Source of the DNA: an uncultured Eggerthella sp.
GTDB lineage: Bacteria > Actinomycetota > Coriobacteriia > Coriobacteriales > Eggerthellaceae
Direction of reading: 5' to 3'
Assembly (NCBI GenBank): GCA_958431815.1
Contig: CAUASB010000005.1
Span: forward strand, 62,001-126,000
DNA length: 64,000 nucleotides
Shown: positions 50,656 through 59,866 of the stretch, piece after piece
Layout: every line of letters begins with the position of its first letter
Numbering within the stretch: position 1 is the stretch's first letter
The notes under the pieces: model-generated
The model's database searches: none
Seen by the model: the letters and a program-made list of their open reading frames with translations, nothing else
Told to the model about the DNA's origin: nothing
Made by a program: the position numbers and the translations under genes

Positions 50656-52530
50656 TTATTGGATTGCGTCGTATTCGCGCAAGATCTTGCCCAAATCGGT
50701 GTCGCTGATTTTCTTGAGCATCAAGTCGAGTGCGGCTTTCTCGATGAAGGGCATGGCCATGTCGGTTATGGGCTTGCCGTCGCGCAGCTTCACGCTAGCC
50801 ATAAGCAGGTCGCGTACATCGAACGTGCTGCCCCATACCTCAGGCACGCCGCGATCCACATCGCACAGCGTGTACACCGCTTCCATGCCGGTACGCATGG
50901 AGTACTCAGTGGTGAAGATGGTGTCGCGCGGCGTTTCGGCGAACTGTCCCAAGAAGGCGAAATTCACGGCGCCATCGGGCACCACATCGGGGCGGTCGCC
51001 CGCGGCGCGCGGCATGAAGAACGCGGTGATGTAGGGCATCATAACGGGAACCGTGTTGGCGTGGTTGTGCGCCAAGTCGGCGATTTCCTCTTCCGGCACA
51101 CCCATCTGCCAGAGCCATTCTTGGCAGATTTCCTCGCCCGTGCACTTGGTCATGGGCTTCTTCACGTAGTTGCCTTCTTCATCGGGGAACAGGCCGTACA
51201 CCCATACGCACAGTTGGTTGGAAGGCTGGTTGCGGAACTGCTGCTGGCGGTTAAGCGTCCAGCTCATAAGCCAGTTCGAATCGCGGCAGGTGACGATGCC
51301 GCCCGTTACAACGTGGCCGGTGAACGGGTCACGCTTGCAGATCTTCTCGATATAGGGTGGGATGGCGTCGTCGAGGGTGGTTACCGTGGCGCTCATCCAC
51401 TTGCTCTTCTGCGGTTGGCCGCAGAACACGTCGGGGTGGCCGAAGCTCGGGTCTTGGGCAGCTATGCGACGCCACAAATCCCAGCCGTTGCCCGGTTCGA
51501 TAAGCGGGTTCCATGCGGCCGCTTTCGTTTGCGAACCCATGGTGGAACTCTCGACGCAGCCGCCGTTCGTCACGAACACCAGGTCGTTTTCGGTGAGGTC
51601 GATGGTTGTTGTCTCGCCCTTGTGGCTGGTGGTTATGCTGGTTGCCACCTTTTTCGTGGGCGTGCTGTAGGGGTTGCGCTTGAAATGTGCCTGCTGAATG
51701 CGCTGGATGGTGTCTTGTCCAGTGCCGGTAACGGCGCGCGCAGGGCCGGGCTCTGCGTAGGTTTCGAATTGGATATCTTCCACCTTGGTGTTCAGGTGGA
51801 ATTGCACGCCCGCTTTCTGTAGGTATTCCACCATGGGCAGGATCATCGATTCGTACTGGTTGTAGCGCGTGAAGCGTAGTGCGCTGAAGTCGGGCAGACC
51901 GGCGATATGGTGGATGTAGCGCTTGATGTAGAGCTTCATTTCCAGGGCGCTGTGCCAGTTCTCGAAGGCGAACATGGTGCGCCAGTACAGCCAGAAGTTC
52001 GAGTTCAGCACCTCATCGTCGAAGAAATCGGTGATCGGGCGGTCGTACAACTCTTCATCGGGCGTGAAGAAGAGCTTCATGATTTCCATGGCCGCCTTGT
52101 CGGAGAGCCCGAACTTGCCATCAGTGTGGGCATCTTGACCGCGGTTCTCGGTGGCACGGCACAGCGAGTAGTTCGGGTCTTCCTTGTTTAGCCAATAGTA
52201 CTCGTCAAGCACCGAAACGCCTGGCGTTTCGATTGAGGGAATGGAGCGAAGCAGGTCCCACATCACTTCGAAGTGGTTGTCCATTTCGCGGCCGCCGCGC
52301 ATCACGTAGCCGATGCCGGGTATTTCGGCGCCATCGCAGGCACCGCCTGGAACAGCGTCCTTTTCCAGGATATGGATGTGGCTCGGCGGCATCTGCGCGT
52401 CGCGCACCAGGTAGCAGGCGGCGCTTAGGGCAGCCAATCCCGTGCCGATGATGTAGGCGCTTTTGCGCTCGATTCCTTCGGGCTTCTTCGGGCGGGCGAA
52501 GGCTTCGTAGTTTCCGCTGGAGTAATACAT
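50656..52530 (-). CDS. ohyA: Oleate hydratase
   Basis: A 624-residue FAD protein of the 67-kDa myosin-cross-reactive antigen family. AYIIGTGLAALSAACYLVRDA is the FAD-binding motif. GGREMDNHFEVMWDLLRSIPS carries the catalytic Glu region. SALEMKLYIKRYIHHIAG and TRYNQYESMILPM are conserved. It adds water to the 9-10 double bond of oleate to give 10-hydroxystearate, which detoxifies unsaturated fatty acids. The start ATG 52530 follows GAGAGGGG. A tail of 264 bp separates it from the TetR gene on the same strand. Confidence 0.95.
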   Translation of the reverse strand: MYYSSGNYEAFARPKKPEGIERKSAYIIGTGLAALSAACYLVRDAQMPPSHIHILEKDAVPGGACDGAEIPGIGYVMRGGREMDNHFEVMWDLLRSIPSIETPGVSVLDEYYWLNKEDPNYSLCRATENRGQDAHTDGKFGLSDKAAMEIMKLFFTPDEELYDRPITDFFDDEVLNSNFWLYWRTMFAFENWHSALEMKLYIKRYIHHIAGLPDFSALRFTRYNQYESMILPMVEYLQKAGVQFHLNTKVEDIQFETYAEPGPARAVTGTGQDTIQRIQQAHFKRNPYSTPTKKVATSITTSHKGETTTIDLTENDLVFVTNGGCVESSTMGSQTKAAAWNPLIEPGNGWDLWRRIAAQDPSFGHPDVFCGQPQKSKWMSATVTTLDDAIPPYIEKICKRDPFTGHVVTGGIVTCRDSNWLMSWTLNRQQQFRNQPSNQLCVWVYGLFPDEEGNYVKKPMTKCTGEEICQEWLWQMGVPEEEIADLAHNHANTVPVMMPYITAFFMPRAAGDRPDVVPDGAVNFAFLGQFAETPRDTIFTTEYSMRTGMEAVYTLCDVDRGVPEVWGSTFDVRDLLMASVKLRDGKPITDMAMPFIEKAALDLMLKKISDTDLGKILREYDAIQ

Positions 52531-52649
52531 GAGGTCCCCTCTCATTGCATGCGGAACGGGAGGTAACGCCTGGTAGGGCGCCTTCCCGTTTAGGAATCTG
52601 TCCCTATATCTGCATTGTGCAAGGAGTGGTGTGTCTGCGCCATAAGCAG

Positions 52650-52665
52650 GAACGTGGTGTTGTTC
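52650..52665. promoter_or_regulatory. Weak inverted repeat in the oleate hydratase promoter region
   Basis: GAAC-N8-GTTC lies 120 bases before the oleate hydratase start. It could be the site of the adjacent TetR protein. The rest of 52531-52794 shows an inverted AACGGGA/TTCCCGTT pair in the leader and no gene. Confidence 0.25.
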
Positions 52666-52794
52666 AATTTCTTATCATTTGGCGCGGATTGTAAGGGATG
52701 CGGAGCTTGCTTGACAGGGTATCCGTGCGTGCAGTCGAGGGTCGTTTGCGATAGCGGCTAGGGGTGTTGCTGTTGCAATACAGGGCGAAGCTGG

Positions 52795-53352
52795 CTATCG
52801 CGCGAAGCGTTTGATGGCGGTGTCAATGGCGCCATCCAGAAGCTTGGCAACGTTGCTTACCAGGATCTGCGGCTCTACTGCCATGCCGCTCTCTATCCAT
52901 TCGAGGGTCACGCCCGCCAATGCCTGCGCGTAGAAGTCGGCGATGAAGTTGCGGGCCCGCTCGCTTGCCCTGGTGCAGTTCGGCTGCGCTTCGATAACAC
53001 CCAGTACCAGCCTTCTTACTGCGGGAAACAGAAACCGTTCCACGCGTTCCCTGCTCATTTCACGGTAGATGGTGGTGATGAACGCCTTGTTCTGCTGCAC
53101 TTCGCTCAGCACGGCCAGGTAGCCTTCTTGCCAGGTTTCCACCGTTTGCGCTCCGTCGAGCACGCTGGCGGCATCTTCTTCCAGGCACCATTCCACCAGG
53201 TCGTAGATATCTTTGAAGTGGTAGTAGAAGGTCATGCGGCTGATGCCGCAGTCTTCGGTGATGTCGGCGATGGTGATTTTTGCCAGCGGTTTGGTTGCCA
53301 GAAGGCGCTTCAACGATTGTTCGAGGGCGCGTTTGGTTAAGGTGCTGCTCAT
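52795..53352 (-). CDS. TetR-family regulator
   Basis: A 185-residue TetR protein. TKRALEQSLKRLLATKPLAKITIADITEDCGISRMTFYYHFKDIYDLVEW is a complete N-terminal helix-turn-helix of the DhaS-like branch. The C-terminal ligand domain is short and helical. It lies directly upstream of, and on the same strand as, oleate hydratase. Control of that gene in response to fatty acids is the natural proposal. The gene could also act elsewhere. The start ATG 53352 opens MSSTLTKRAL. Confidence 0.88.
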   Translation of the reverse strand: MSSTLTKRALEQSLKRLLATKPLAKITIADITEDCGISRMTFYYHFKDIYDLVEWCLEEDAASVLDGAQTVETWQEGYLAVLSEVQQNKAFITTIYREMSRERVERFLFPAVRRLVLGVIEAQPNCTRASERARNFIADFYAQALAGVTLEWIESGMAVEPQILVSNVAKLLDGAIDTAIKRFAR

Positions 53353-53486
53353 TGCCGGTCCGATCTTTCGGGGTGGTGGTGCTTGCAGTTACGTTGGGAG
53401 CGCAGTGCATGCCGTAGCGTGAACTCGCAGGTGAGACTTAGCATAGCGCGGAAACTACGGAGAACAGTGCGCGCCTATGGGGTGTT

Positions 53487-54362
53487 TTACGAGGCGTTAC
53501 GTTTATCCAGGTAGTGCATAAAGCGCTGGACGGCCAAGGGCACTACGGCGGTTTTTCGAGTGACAAACCCGAGCGTGCGGTAAAAATGCGGGCTCAGGGG
53601 CACTGCCACGATGCGATAAGGGGCGCGGGTGAGGATAAGGCTTGGCAGCACGCTCACGCCCAGCCCGGCTTCCACCATGCTCATCACGGCGTAGTCATCC
53701 CAGGTGGTGAAATGCGCTTGCGGTTTTTGTTTACATGTTTCGAATACTTCGGCCACTTCGTCGTTATCGTCTTGCTTCAGCTGGATAAACGCTTCCTGCG
53801 CCAGCAGTTCCGGGGAAAGGGATGCCTGATGCGCCAACGGGTGGGTTTCGGGCAGGATGGCCATAAGCTCGTCCTGTTCCAGCGGAAGAGCGTTGAACGC
53901 GCCTTCGACGGGCAAGCGCGTGAAGGCGCAATCGATGCGGCCGCTGTCCAATGCTTCTGCCAGCTGAGTGTAGTCGCCTAAAAACAGTTCGTAGTCGATA
54001 CCGGGATAATCTGCCTGAAATGCGGCAACGATGCGAGGCAGCCAATGCGTGGCGATGCTGGAAATGGTACCGATGCGAATGGTGCCCGCTGAAAGGTTGT
54101 GGATGTTTTCCACCTGAGTGCGAAATTCGCTTTCCGCTTGGCAGATTGCCTTGGCTGCGGGTAGAAGCTGCTGACCCACATTGGTAAGGCGCACCCCCGC
54201 CCGGGAACGTTCGAACAGCTGCACGTCCCATTCGCGTTCCAGTTCGGCAACAAGACGACTTACTGCCGACTGGGAATAGCCGAGCGCTTGCGCTGCTTCG
54301 GTGAAGCTGAGCGAATGCGCCACAGTAAGGTAGGCCCTGTAGCGTTGGATTTGCCCATCCAT
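53487..54362 (-). CDS. LysR-family regulator, divergent from an EamA exporter
   Basis: A 291-residue LysR protein. The winged helix is at residues 6-63 (YLTVAHSLSFTEAAQALGYS, then QSAVSRLVAELEREWDVQLFE). A full effector domain follows. The start ATG 54362 has AGGAG 7 bases upstream. A longer frame from 54467 would add 35 residues across the shared promoter and is rejected. It is divergent from the exporter at 54497, repeating the arrangement at 45.8-47.7 kb. Confidence 0.9.
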   Translation of the reverse strand: MDGQIQRYRAYLTVAHSLSFTEAAQALGYSQSAVSRLVAELEREWDVQLFERSRAGVRLTNVGQQLLPAAKAICQAESEFRTQVENIHNLSAGTIRIGTISSIATHWLPRIVAAFQADYPGIDYELFLGDYTQLAEALDSGRIDCAFTRLPVEGAFNALPLEQDELMAILPETHPLAHQASLSPELLAQEAFIQLKQDDNDEVAEVFETCKQKPQAHFTTWDDYAVMSMVEAGLGVSVLPSLILTRAPYRIVAVPLSPHFYRTLGFVTRKTAVVPLAVQRFMHYLDKRNAS

Positions 54363-54496
54363 TCTTGCTCCTATCTGCCAGTATGCAAAATAAAGATGTA
54401 AAGCATTATAAACATGCAAAACAAGAATACAGTAGGAAGGCATAGCCTTAATCCAACAGTTTTTCAATCAAACGAATAGGGAAGGATTCTACGGAT

Positions 54497-55396
54497 ATGC
54501 GTAAGGCCTACATGCAGTATTTCGCTGCATTGCTGTTGTTCGGATCGAACGGGCTTCTGGTAAGCGCCATCAACTTGCCTAGCAGCGAAATCGTGTTCTT
54601 GCGCACGTTGCTGGGGTCGGGCGTGTTGTTCGCTGCTGTGGCCGTTTTGAAGCCGGCGAAGCTTGGCAGGTGCGATGCGCTGTTCGTTATTGGATCGGGT
54701 ATTGCCATGGGGGCAAGCTGGACGGTTCAGTACGAAGCGTACCGGTTTATCGGAGTTGGCATTTCTTCGCTGGTGTACTGCTTGGGGCCGGTTCTTATCG
54801 TGGCGCTTGCGCCGCGTGCATTGGGCGAGCAGCCCAGTAGTGCCCATAAACTTGGCTTGGCGGTTGTGCTGGTGGGTGTTCTGCTGATCAACGGCCAGGC
54901 ACTCAGCTCGGGAGCTTCGCTTCTGGGTGTGGTGTGTGCGCTTGCCACGGTGGCGGCCTATGTGGTGATGGTGATGCTCATCAAGCGAGCAAAGGATACC
55001 TGCGGCGTGCGGGGGCCGGCGGTGCAGATGCTGGCAGCGTGCGCGTTTGCTTTTGTGGCAAGCGTGGTGATTCAAGGTGCCGGCGTTGAGCAGATGGCGG
55101 TGCCCGCTGCATCCGACGTGCTTCCTTTGCTGATGTTCGGCCTGGTGAATGGCGGTATCTGCTGTTACTGGTACTTCAATTCCATCAGCAAATTGCCCGC
55201 TCAGTCGGTTGCGGTGTGCGATTACTTGGAGCCGCTTTCCGCGCTGGTGCTTTCTTCGTTGGTATTGGGCGAAACGTTGGGGGGCCTGCAGGTGCTGGGC
55301 GCCGTGTTGGTGTTTGCCGGGGCGGTGGGGTCTGAGGTGCTTGCGCACGTGCGTCCGGGCACAGGGTTGCTTTGGCGCGTTAAAAATCGGGAGTGA
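54497..55396 (+). CDS. EamA/DMT-superfamily transporter
   Basis: A 299-residue protein with ten membrane segments in two repeats. MQYFAALLLFGSNGLLVSAINLPSSEIVFLRTLLGSGVLF begins the first. PAQSVAVCDYLEPLSALVLSSLVLGE is the conserved second-half block. It probably exports a metabolite under the divergent LysR. Its stop is immediately followed by structured element copy 2. The start ATG 54497 opens MRKAYMQYF after AAGGATTCTACGGAT, a modest ribosome site. Confidence 0.89.
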   Translation: MRKAYMQYFAALLLFGSNGLLVSAINLPSSEIVFLRTLLGSGVLFAAVAVLKPAKLGRCDALFVIGSGIAMGASWTVQYEAYRFIGVGISSLVYCLGPVLIVALAPRALGEQPSSAHKLGLAVVLVGVLLINGQALSSGASLLGVVCALATVAAYVVMVMLIKRAKDTCGVRGPAVQMLAACAFAFVASVVIQGAGVEQMAVPAASDVLPLLMFGLVNGGICCYWYFNSISKLPAQSVAVCDYLEPLSALVLSSLVLGETLGGLQVLGAVLVFAGAVGSEVLAHVRPGTGLLWRVKNRE

Positions 55397-55575
55397 TTTG
55401 GCAAATAAGACCCGAAAAGCACGAATGGATCCAGCTGTTGCGCTCCAAGTGAGCAGAAATGCCAGGCTGCTTGGGTGAATCGGCTGGTATTTGAAGGCTT
55501 GACTCTTCTGAGTCGTGCTTGAGGGGCAAAATTTGCCATCGGGATACCCGGTTTTGACGCAGGCGTCCCGATGGC
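55397..55575 (+). repeat. Structured intergenic element, copy 2
   Basis: It begins at the base after the EamA stop. GGCAAAT (55400-55406) pairs with ATTTGCC (55531-55537). AAGCACGA (55417-55424) pairs with TCGTGCTT (55513-55520). The inner hairpin AAATGCCAG (55457-55465) pairs with CTGGTATTT (55484-55492). The closing hairpin GCCATCGGGA (55535-55544) pairs with TCCCGATGGC (55566-55575), which may also terminate the glycosyltransferase transcript from the other side. Compare copy 1 at 50427-50603. Confidence 0.75.
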
Positions 55576-55601
55576 TTCTTAATACGTTGCTGGATTGTTT
55601 G

Positions 55602-57929
55602 CTACGACGTGCTTGGGGCGGAAAGGTCGTACACCGTTACGCCGTCGATGACTTGGGCTTCGAAGTTGGCGGAAACCCATTCGGCGATTTCCGATGCGGC
55701 TTCCGACCCGCCCATTTGGCCGCCGCCCATGCCATCGCTGGAAATGTAGTAGCGAACCAGGCCTTCTTCTACGAAGCTCTTGAATTCGTCGAGCGTAGGG
55801 GCGGGGTCCGAGCCGTTGAACCCGCCGATGGCCATGATGGGCAGTTCGCTTGCCAGTTGGTAGCCGGCGGCGTTCTGCGAACCTGTTGTAGCGGCAGCCC
55901 AACGGTACTCGCTGGCGTTTTCCCGTAGAAGCGCGGTGAGCTCTTGGCTTGTTGATTCGCCGCCAAGCATGTTGTTGCCACTGCCTCCTGGACCGTTTTG
56001 TGCGGGTTGGTTCCCGCCGGGTTGTGGGTCGGATGGGTCACTGGGGGCAGTTGCTGCGGCTGCGCCTTTTTCGTTCGGCTGGCTTTTGCTGCCATCATCG
56101 CTTTTTTTCGCATTGGGCTGTTCACCTGCGGTATCGGGCCGGGCTGAATTGCTCGACTCTGTTTGGGTGGCTGAATCTTCGGCAGCACTTGGGGCGTTGG
56201 TAGCTGCGGTGCTGTTGTCGGGATTGCCCTCACCTGGTGTGCCGCCCATGCCGCCTTCGGTGCTGGGACCTGCGGTTACGATGCTGCCATGGTGACCGGC
56301 GGCAATGGTGCAGCCCGTCCAGGCGATGGGCGCGGTCATAAGCGTTGCCAAGGCAACGGCAACGGCGATTCTCATGCCCTTGCGCGATGCGCGCGCCGCC
56401 CTGGCGCTGGGGTTTTCGCCATGTCCGAGTAAGGCGCATATCAAACCCAAGGCTGCAGCGCCTGTGCCTGCCACCACGATGACGTAGGCAAGCCATGTTT
56501 GCCAACCCGATTGCTGTATCAGGGAAAAGGCCCACACGGCACTGAGTGCAACAAGCAGTGCCGCCGTGATTTTTGCGGTAACGTGGCTTCGGAGCTCCCA
56601 GAGCCCCTGCAAACATACGGCTGCCATCGTGGCAACGGCAGGGGCAAGCGCTACCGTGTAGTACTGATGGAAGATGCCCGCCATGAAGCTGAACACGAGC
56701 CACGTAACGGCAAGCCAACATCCGAACACGGAAACGAAGGCGTATCTCATGCGGACAAGGTTGCTTCTGTGCGTAAAGGCGCCGTCTGCGTTGCGGATTG
56801 CGCTTTGGTTGATGGTGCATGCCGTGTCTGTTTCGGCTGGTTCGAAAGCGGTGTGATTCTGGGCTGTGCAATAGGCGGTGCTGCGCTTTTTCAAGGCGTA
56901 CGTGGCAATAATCCCAATCACGATGCCGGCAAACGCCAGCAGCGCAAGCCATGTTATCTGATCGTTGAACCCGCTGCTGAACAGGCGAAATATCCCTGTT
57001 TCTCCCCACATGCCACCTTGGGCGGTGCCGTCGGTGGCGCCAGGCACCACCGAACCGGTTTCGTTGCCGGTCAGGCGCCCCAAGCCGTTGTAGCCGAACG
57101 TGAGCTCGAGGAAGGAATCGGTTTGCGAACCGCCGAAGTAAGGCCGTGCCCCTGAAGGCACCAGCACGGTGAGCAGAACCCACCAACCGGCGGATACTGC
57201 CATGGCACCCAACGCGCAAGCGGCATCAATGAATTTGCGGCGCAAGGAAACGGGCGAAAACGCGAACAGTGCCACAGCGAAGCCCGGCAAAACCAGAAAC
57301 ACCTGCAGTTGCTTGGTTAGAAATCCCAAGCCAATAAGCGCGCCCGCCGCAACAAACCAAAGGCTACGACGGCGGTTGCCCGAAAGCGTGTTTTCATGTT
57401 CTAGCCCTCGCAACAGGCAGCCTGAAGTGCCAAGCATCAGCAGAATCAGCAGGGCATCGGGATTGTTGAAGCGGAACATCAGCGCTGCAACGGGAGTAAA
57501 GGTGAATACGAGCCCTGCGGCAACGCCGGCCCAATTTCCCCAATAACGGCGGGTGATGGCGTAGCACAGGTATGTGCATGCGATGCCCATCAAGGCTTGG
57601 GGCAACAGGATGGAAAACGAGCTTAAGCCCAGCAAGCGCACTGAAAGCGCCATGACCCATAACGAGGCAGGCGGTTTGTCTACCGTGATGGCGTTGCCGG
57701 CGTCGAGCGATCCCCACAGGAACGCCTCCCAGTTTTGTGAACCTGCCTGGGCGGCGGCGCTGTAGAACTCGTTGGCGTATCCTGAGGCATCAAGATTCCA
57801 CAGGAACACGAAGCATGAAGTTGCCATCAGTGCGCAAAGCGCCAACCAATCGGTACGGGTGCGGGGTGGCGTGAAGGGGCCTGCCTTCGGCTGATGATGG
57901 TTTCGTTCCGAAAAAGCTGAACGGTTCAT
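55602..57929 (-). CDS. GT39/ArnT-family membrane glycosyltransferase
   Basis: A 775-residue polytopic enzyme. DWLALCALMATSCFVFLWNLDASGYANEFYSAAAQAG with LWGSLDAGNAITVDKPPASLW gives the first outer loop and acidic residues of the polyprenyl-phosphate-sugar-dependent GT39 fold. About eleven membrane segments follow to residue 530. A 130-residue Gly/Ser/Asn/Pro-rich linker leads to a C-terminal soluble domain (about 640-775) facing outside. It transfers a sugar from a lipid carrier to lipid or protein. The ATG at 57929 overlaps the GT2 stop (ATGA), so the two are coupled. A GTG six bases upstream is the alternative start. Confidence 0.88.
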   Translation of the reverse strand: MNRSAFSERNHHQPKAGPFTPPRTRTDWLALCALMATSCFVFLWNLDASGYANEFYSAAAQAGSQNWEAFLWGSLDAGNAITVDKPPASLWVMALSVRLLGLSSFSILLPQALMGIACTYLCYAITRRYWGNWAGVAAGLVFTFTPVAALMFRFNNPDALLILLMLGTSGCLLRGLEHENTLSGNRRRSLWFVAAGALIGLGFLTKQLQVFLVLPGFAVALFAFSPVSLRRKFIDAACALGAMAVSAGWWVLLTVLVPSGARPYFGGSQTDSFLELTFGYNGLGRLTGNETGSVVPGATDGTAQGGMWGETGIFRLFSSGFNDQITWLALLAFAGIVIGIIATYALKKRSTAYCTAQNHTAFEPAETDTACTINQSAIRNADGAFTHRSNLVRMRYAFVSVFGCWLAVTWLVFSFMAGIFHQYYTVALAPAVATMAAVCLQGLWELRSHVTAKITAALLVALSAVWAFSLIQQSGWQTWLAYVIVVAGTGAAALGLICALLGHGENPSARAARASRKGMRIAVAVALATLMTAPIAWTGCTIAAGHHGSIVTAGPSTEGGMGGTPGEGNPDNSTAATNAPSAAEDSATQTESSNSARPDTAGEQPNAKKSDDGSKSQPNEKGAAAATAPSDPSDPQPGGNQPAQNGPGGSGNNMLGGESTSQELTALLRENASEYRWAAATTGSQNAAGYQLASELPIMAIGGFNGSDPAPTLDEFKSFVEEGLVRYYISSDGMGGGQMGGSEAASEIAEWVSANFEAQVIDGVTVYDLSAPSTS

Positions 57930-58897
57930 CGGCACTCAGCCGCCTTGGTCGTGGTGCTGGAATGGCTGATGCTTTGTTCGCTACCGCAGTTCAAAGCTGC
58001 ATTTGCTTTTTGTGCTCCCGGTTGCTTACTTGAGGAGCTTTGGGCATGTCGCGCACCGTGCGCATGTGCTTTCGGCGGCGTTTTCCCACCTTGCTGTTCC
58101 TCTGCTTTCAGGCGGCGCATGCCGGCCAGGTCCTTGCGCACGGTATCAACGATGTGCACGGTTGAGCTGGGGTCTTCCTTCCACCGTACGGGAAATTCGT
58201 TCATGGCGATGCCCATGCGCTCGGCCAGCACCAAAAGCTCGGTGTCGAAGAACCATTCGTTGTCTTCGACGCAGGGAAGCAGGGCATGGGCGGCTTCCGC
58301 GCTTAGTGCCTTGAAACCACATTGGGCATCGTGGAAGCTAACGCCCAAGTAGTTTTGCAGCATGCAATTGTAGGTGCGGGAAATGAACTCGCGTTTGGGG
58401 CAGCGCTCCACCTGCGATTGCGCCATCAGGCGCGAGCCGAACGAGATGTCAACTTCACCATCCAAAATAGGCCGAAGAAGCTCAGGCGTTTGCAAGATGT
58501 CGGTGGAAAGGTCCACGTCCATATATGCCAGTGCGCGCGCCTGCGAGCTGAGCCATGCGGTTTTCAATGCACGCCCGCGTCCTTTTTCAGGGATGCGGAT
58601 GGCGCGCACGTAGGTGGGGAAAGCTTCGGCCAGGCTGCAGGCAAGGTTCCAGGTTTTGTCGCTGCTGGCATTGTCGGCGATTACCGCTTGAGCCATGATG
58701 GGCTCGGGCAGAAGCTCCAGTGCTTTCAGCTGTTCTACCAGGATCATGATGGAAGAGCCAAGCTCAACCTCTTCGTTGTATACGGGAATCACGATGTCGG
58801 CGTCGATTGCCTGCGGTTTTCCGGCGAATATCGCCTGTTCGGGGGTGAAGTTGCCCTTGATGGCAACATGGTGCACGGTGGGGTAGGCGGTGCTCAT
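57926..58897 (-). CDS. GT2 polyprenyl-phosphate sugar synthase (DPM1-like)
   Basis: A 323-residue GT-A enzyme. DADIVIPVYNEEVELGSSI begins the catalytic domain. ADNASSDKT, GRGRALKTAWLSSQARALAYMDVDLSTD (with the DxD motif) and DAQCGFKALSAEAA are typical of dolichol-phosphate-mannose/glucose synthases. The 60-residue C-terminus is Lys/Gln/Ala-rich and lacks membrane segments. It would make the lipid-linked sugar used by the GT39 enzyme. The start ATG 58897 follows GAAAGGAG. A run of nine C (mRNA sense) lies just before that ribosome site. Confidence 0.88.
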   Translation of the reverse strand: MSTAYPTVHHVAIKGNFTPEQAIFAGKPQAIDADIVIPVYNEEVELGSSIMILVEQLKALELLPEPIMAQAVIADNASSDKTWNLACSLAEAFPTYVRAIRIPEKGRGRALKTAWLSSQARALAYMDVDLSTDILQTPELLRPILDGEVDISFGSRLMAQSQVERCPKREFISRTYNCMLQNYLGVSFHDAQCGFKALSAEAAHALLPCVEDNEWFFDTELLVLAERMGIAMNEFPVRWKEDPSSTVHIVDTVRKDLAGMRRLKAEEQQGGKTPPKAHAHGARHAQSSSSKQPGAQKANAALNCGSEQSISHSSTTTKAAECR

Positions 58898-58911
58898 GAC
58901 TGCTCCTTTCT

Positions 58912-58920
58912 GGGGGGGGG
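58912..58920 (-). repeat. Nine-base homopolymer before the GT2 gene
   Basis: Nine G on the plus strand (C on the mRNA) lie 15-23 bases before the GT2 start. They are between that ribosome site and the stop of the preceding gene in the operon. Confidence 0.6.
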
Positions 58921-58965
58921 TACTCGAAAGGTCGGTTCCCTTCGGACGTTTGGGTGCCAAGGCGG

Positions 58966-59643
58966 TTAGATGATCTGGCTGCTGGTTTCGGTGGCGCTTA
59001 CGCTTGTGCCCTTGGATGCGGAGGCGTCGTTGCTTTGGGTTGAGCTGCTGTTTGATGCGCTGTCACCTGATACGTTGCTGCCTGTTGTGCTGCTGTCGGA
59101 AGTGCCGCTGTTTGACGAACCCGCATCGCCGCTGGGCGCGCTTGGTGCGTTTCCGCCTGCCGAATTGCTGGGGCTACCCTGCGCGTTTCCCGTGGGTCCC
59201 GATGCGGCCGCCCCGCCACTCGCTCCATTGGGGGCGCCGCCCTGACCACCGGGTTGCTGCATGGCCGTTTGTCCGCTTCCTGCTTGCGAGCTTCCTGCCG
59301 CGTTGGAAAGCCCGCCGCCCACGACGCCGCCGAACATGCCGCATACCAGCGAAAGAGCGCAGGTCAGTGCGATAAGCTGCTTTTTTGTTTTAGGTTGGGC
59401 GGCCGCGGCGTCGTTGCTAGAGCGGGCGGCCGCTGCCGTGCATCCCTCGTCGGCGGGGCCCGAAGCTGTCCATTGGCCGTGGGCAGCGTAGGCGGCGCTG
59501 GTACCAAACGCTTGGCCTGCCCCTTGGTCGAAAGATGGTTGCTGCTGGCCTGCCGACGGGCCGAAAACGCTTGTTTGCTCGATGCCGTTCTGTTGTGCTT
59601 TAGCGGCATTGATGCGAGGCTCGTTGTTTTCGTTGCTGTTCAT
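58966..59643 (-). CDS. Ser/Gly/Ala-rich membrane protein of unknown function
   Basis: A 225-residue protein with a cytoplasmic Asn/Gln-rich region (1-110), one membrane segment (QLIALTCALSLVCGMFGGVVGGG, about 113-135) and an outside tail of about 90 residues. The tail consists almost entirely of Gly, Ser, Ala, Asn and Pro. I do not recognise it. The first part recalls the variable N-terminal leaders of HtrA-like proteins, but no protease domain follows. Its place at the head of a GT2/GT39 operon suggests the Ser-rich tail may be a glycosylation target. The start ATG 59643 follows AAAGGAG. Confidence 0.68.
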   Translation of the reverse strand: MNSNENNEPRINAAKAQQNGIEQTSVFGPSAGQQQPSFDQGAGQAFGTSAAYAAHGQWTASGPADEGCTAAAARSSNDAAAAQPKTKKQLIALTCALSLVCGMFGGVVGGGLSNAAGSSQAGSGQTAMQQPGGQGGAPNGASGGAAASGPTGNAQGSPSNSAGGNAPSAPSGDAGSSNSGTSDSSTTGSNVSGDSASNSSSTQSNDASASKGTSVSATETSSQII

Positions 59644-59866
59644 CGGATGCTCCTTTCGCGCGGTTCTGCTTGGGCGGAAAAGCGAACGCCGTGCCGAAGG
59701 AATCCCTTCGCCAAGTTGCAACAAGGGGTTCGCCTCTCGCCCTTCGAAGTGCGGTTTGCTTGCGGCTAGTTGTATCGCGGGCTGGCATGCAAAATGCCCA
59801 AAAGGAGCAATCTTAAAGTTGCACTAAGGCTTCACCTGGTGTTTTATGGTTTCCCTTAGCTTTGCT

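Noticed and set aside
50427..55575. The two structured elements as ends of one composite transposon
   Set aside because: They are in the same orientation with 5 kb of unrelated genes between them. No transposase or target duplication is visible, and sequence identity is low outside the paired boxes.
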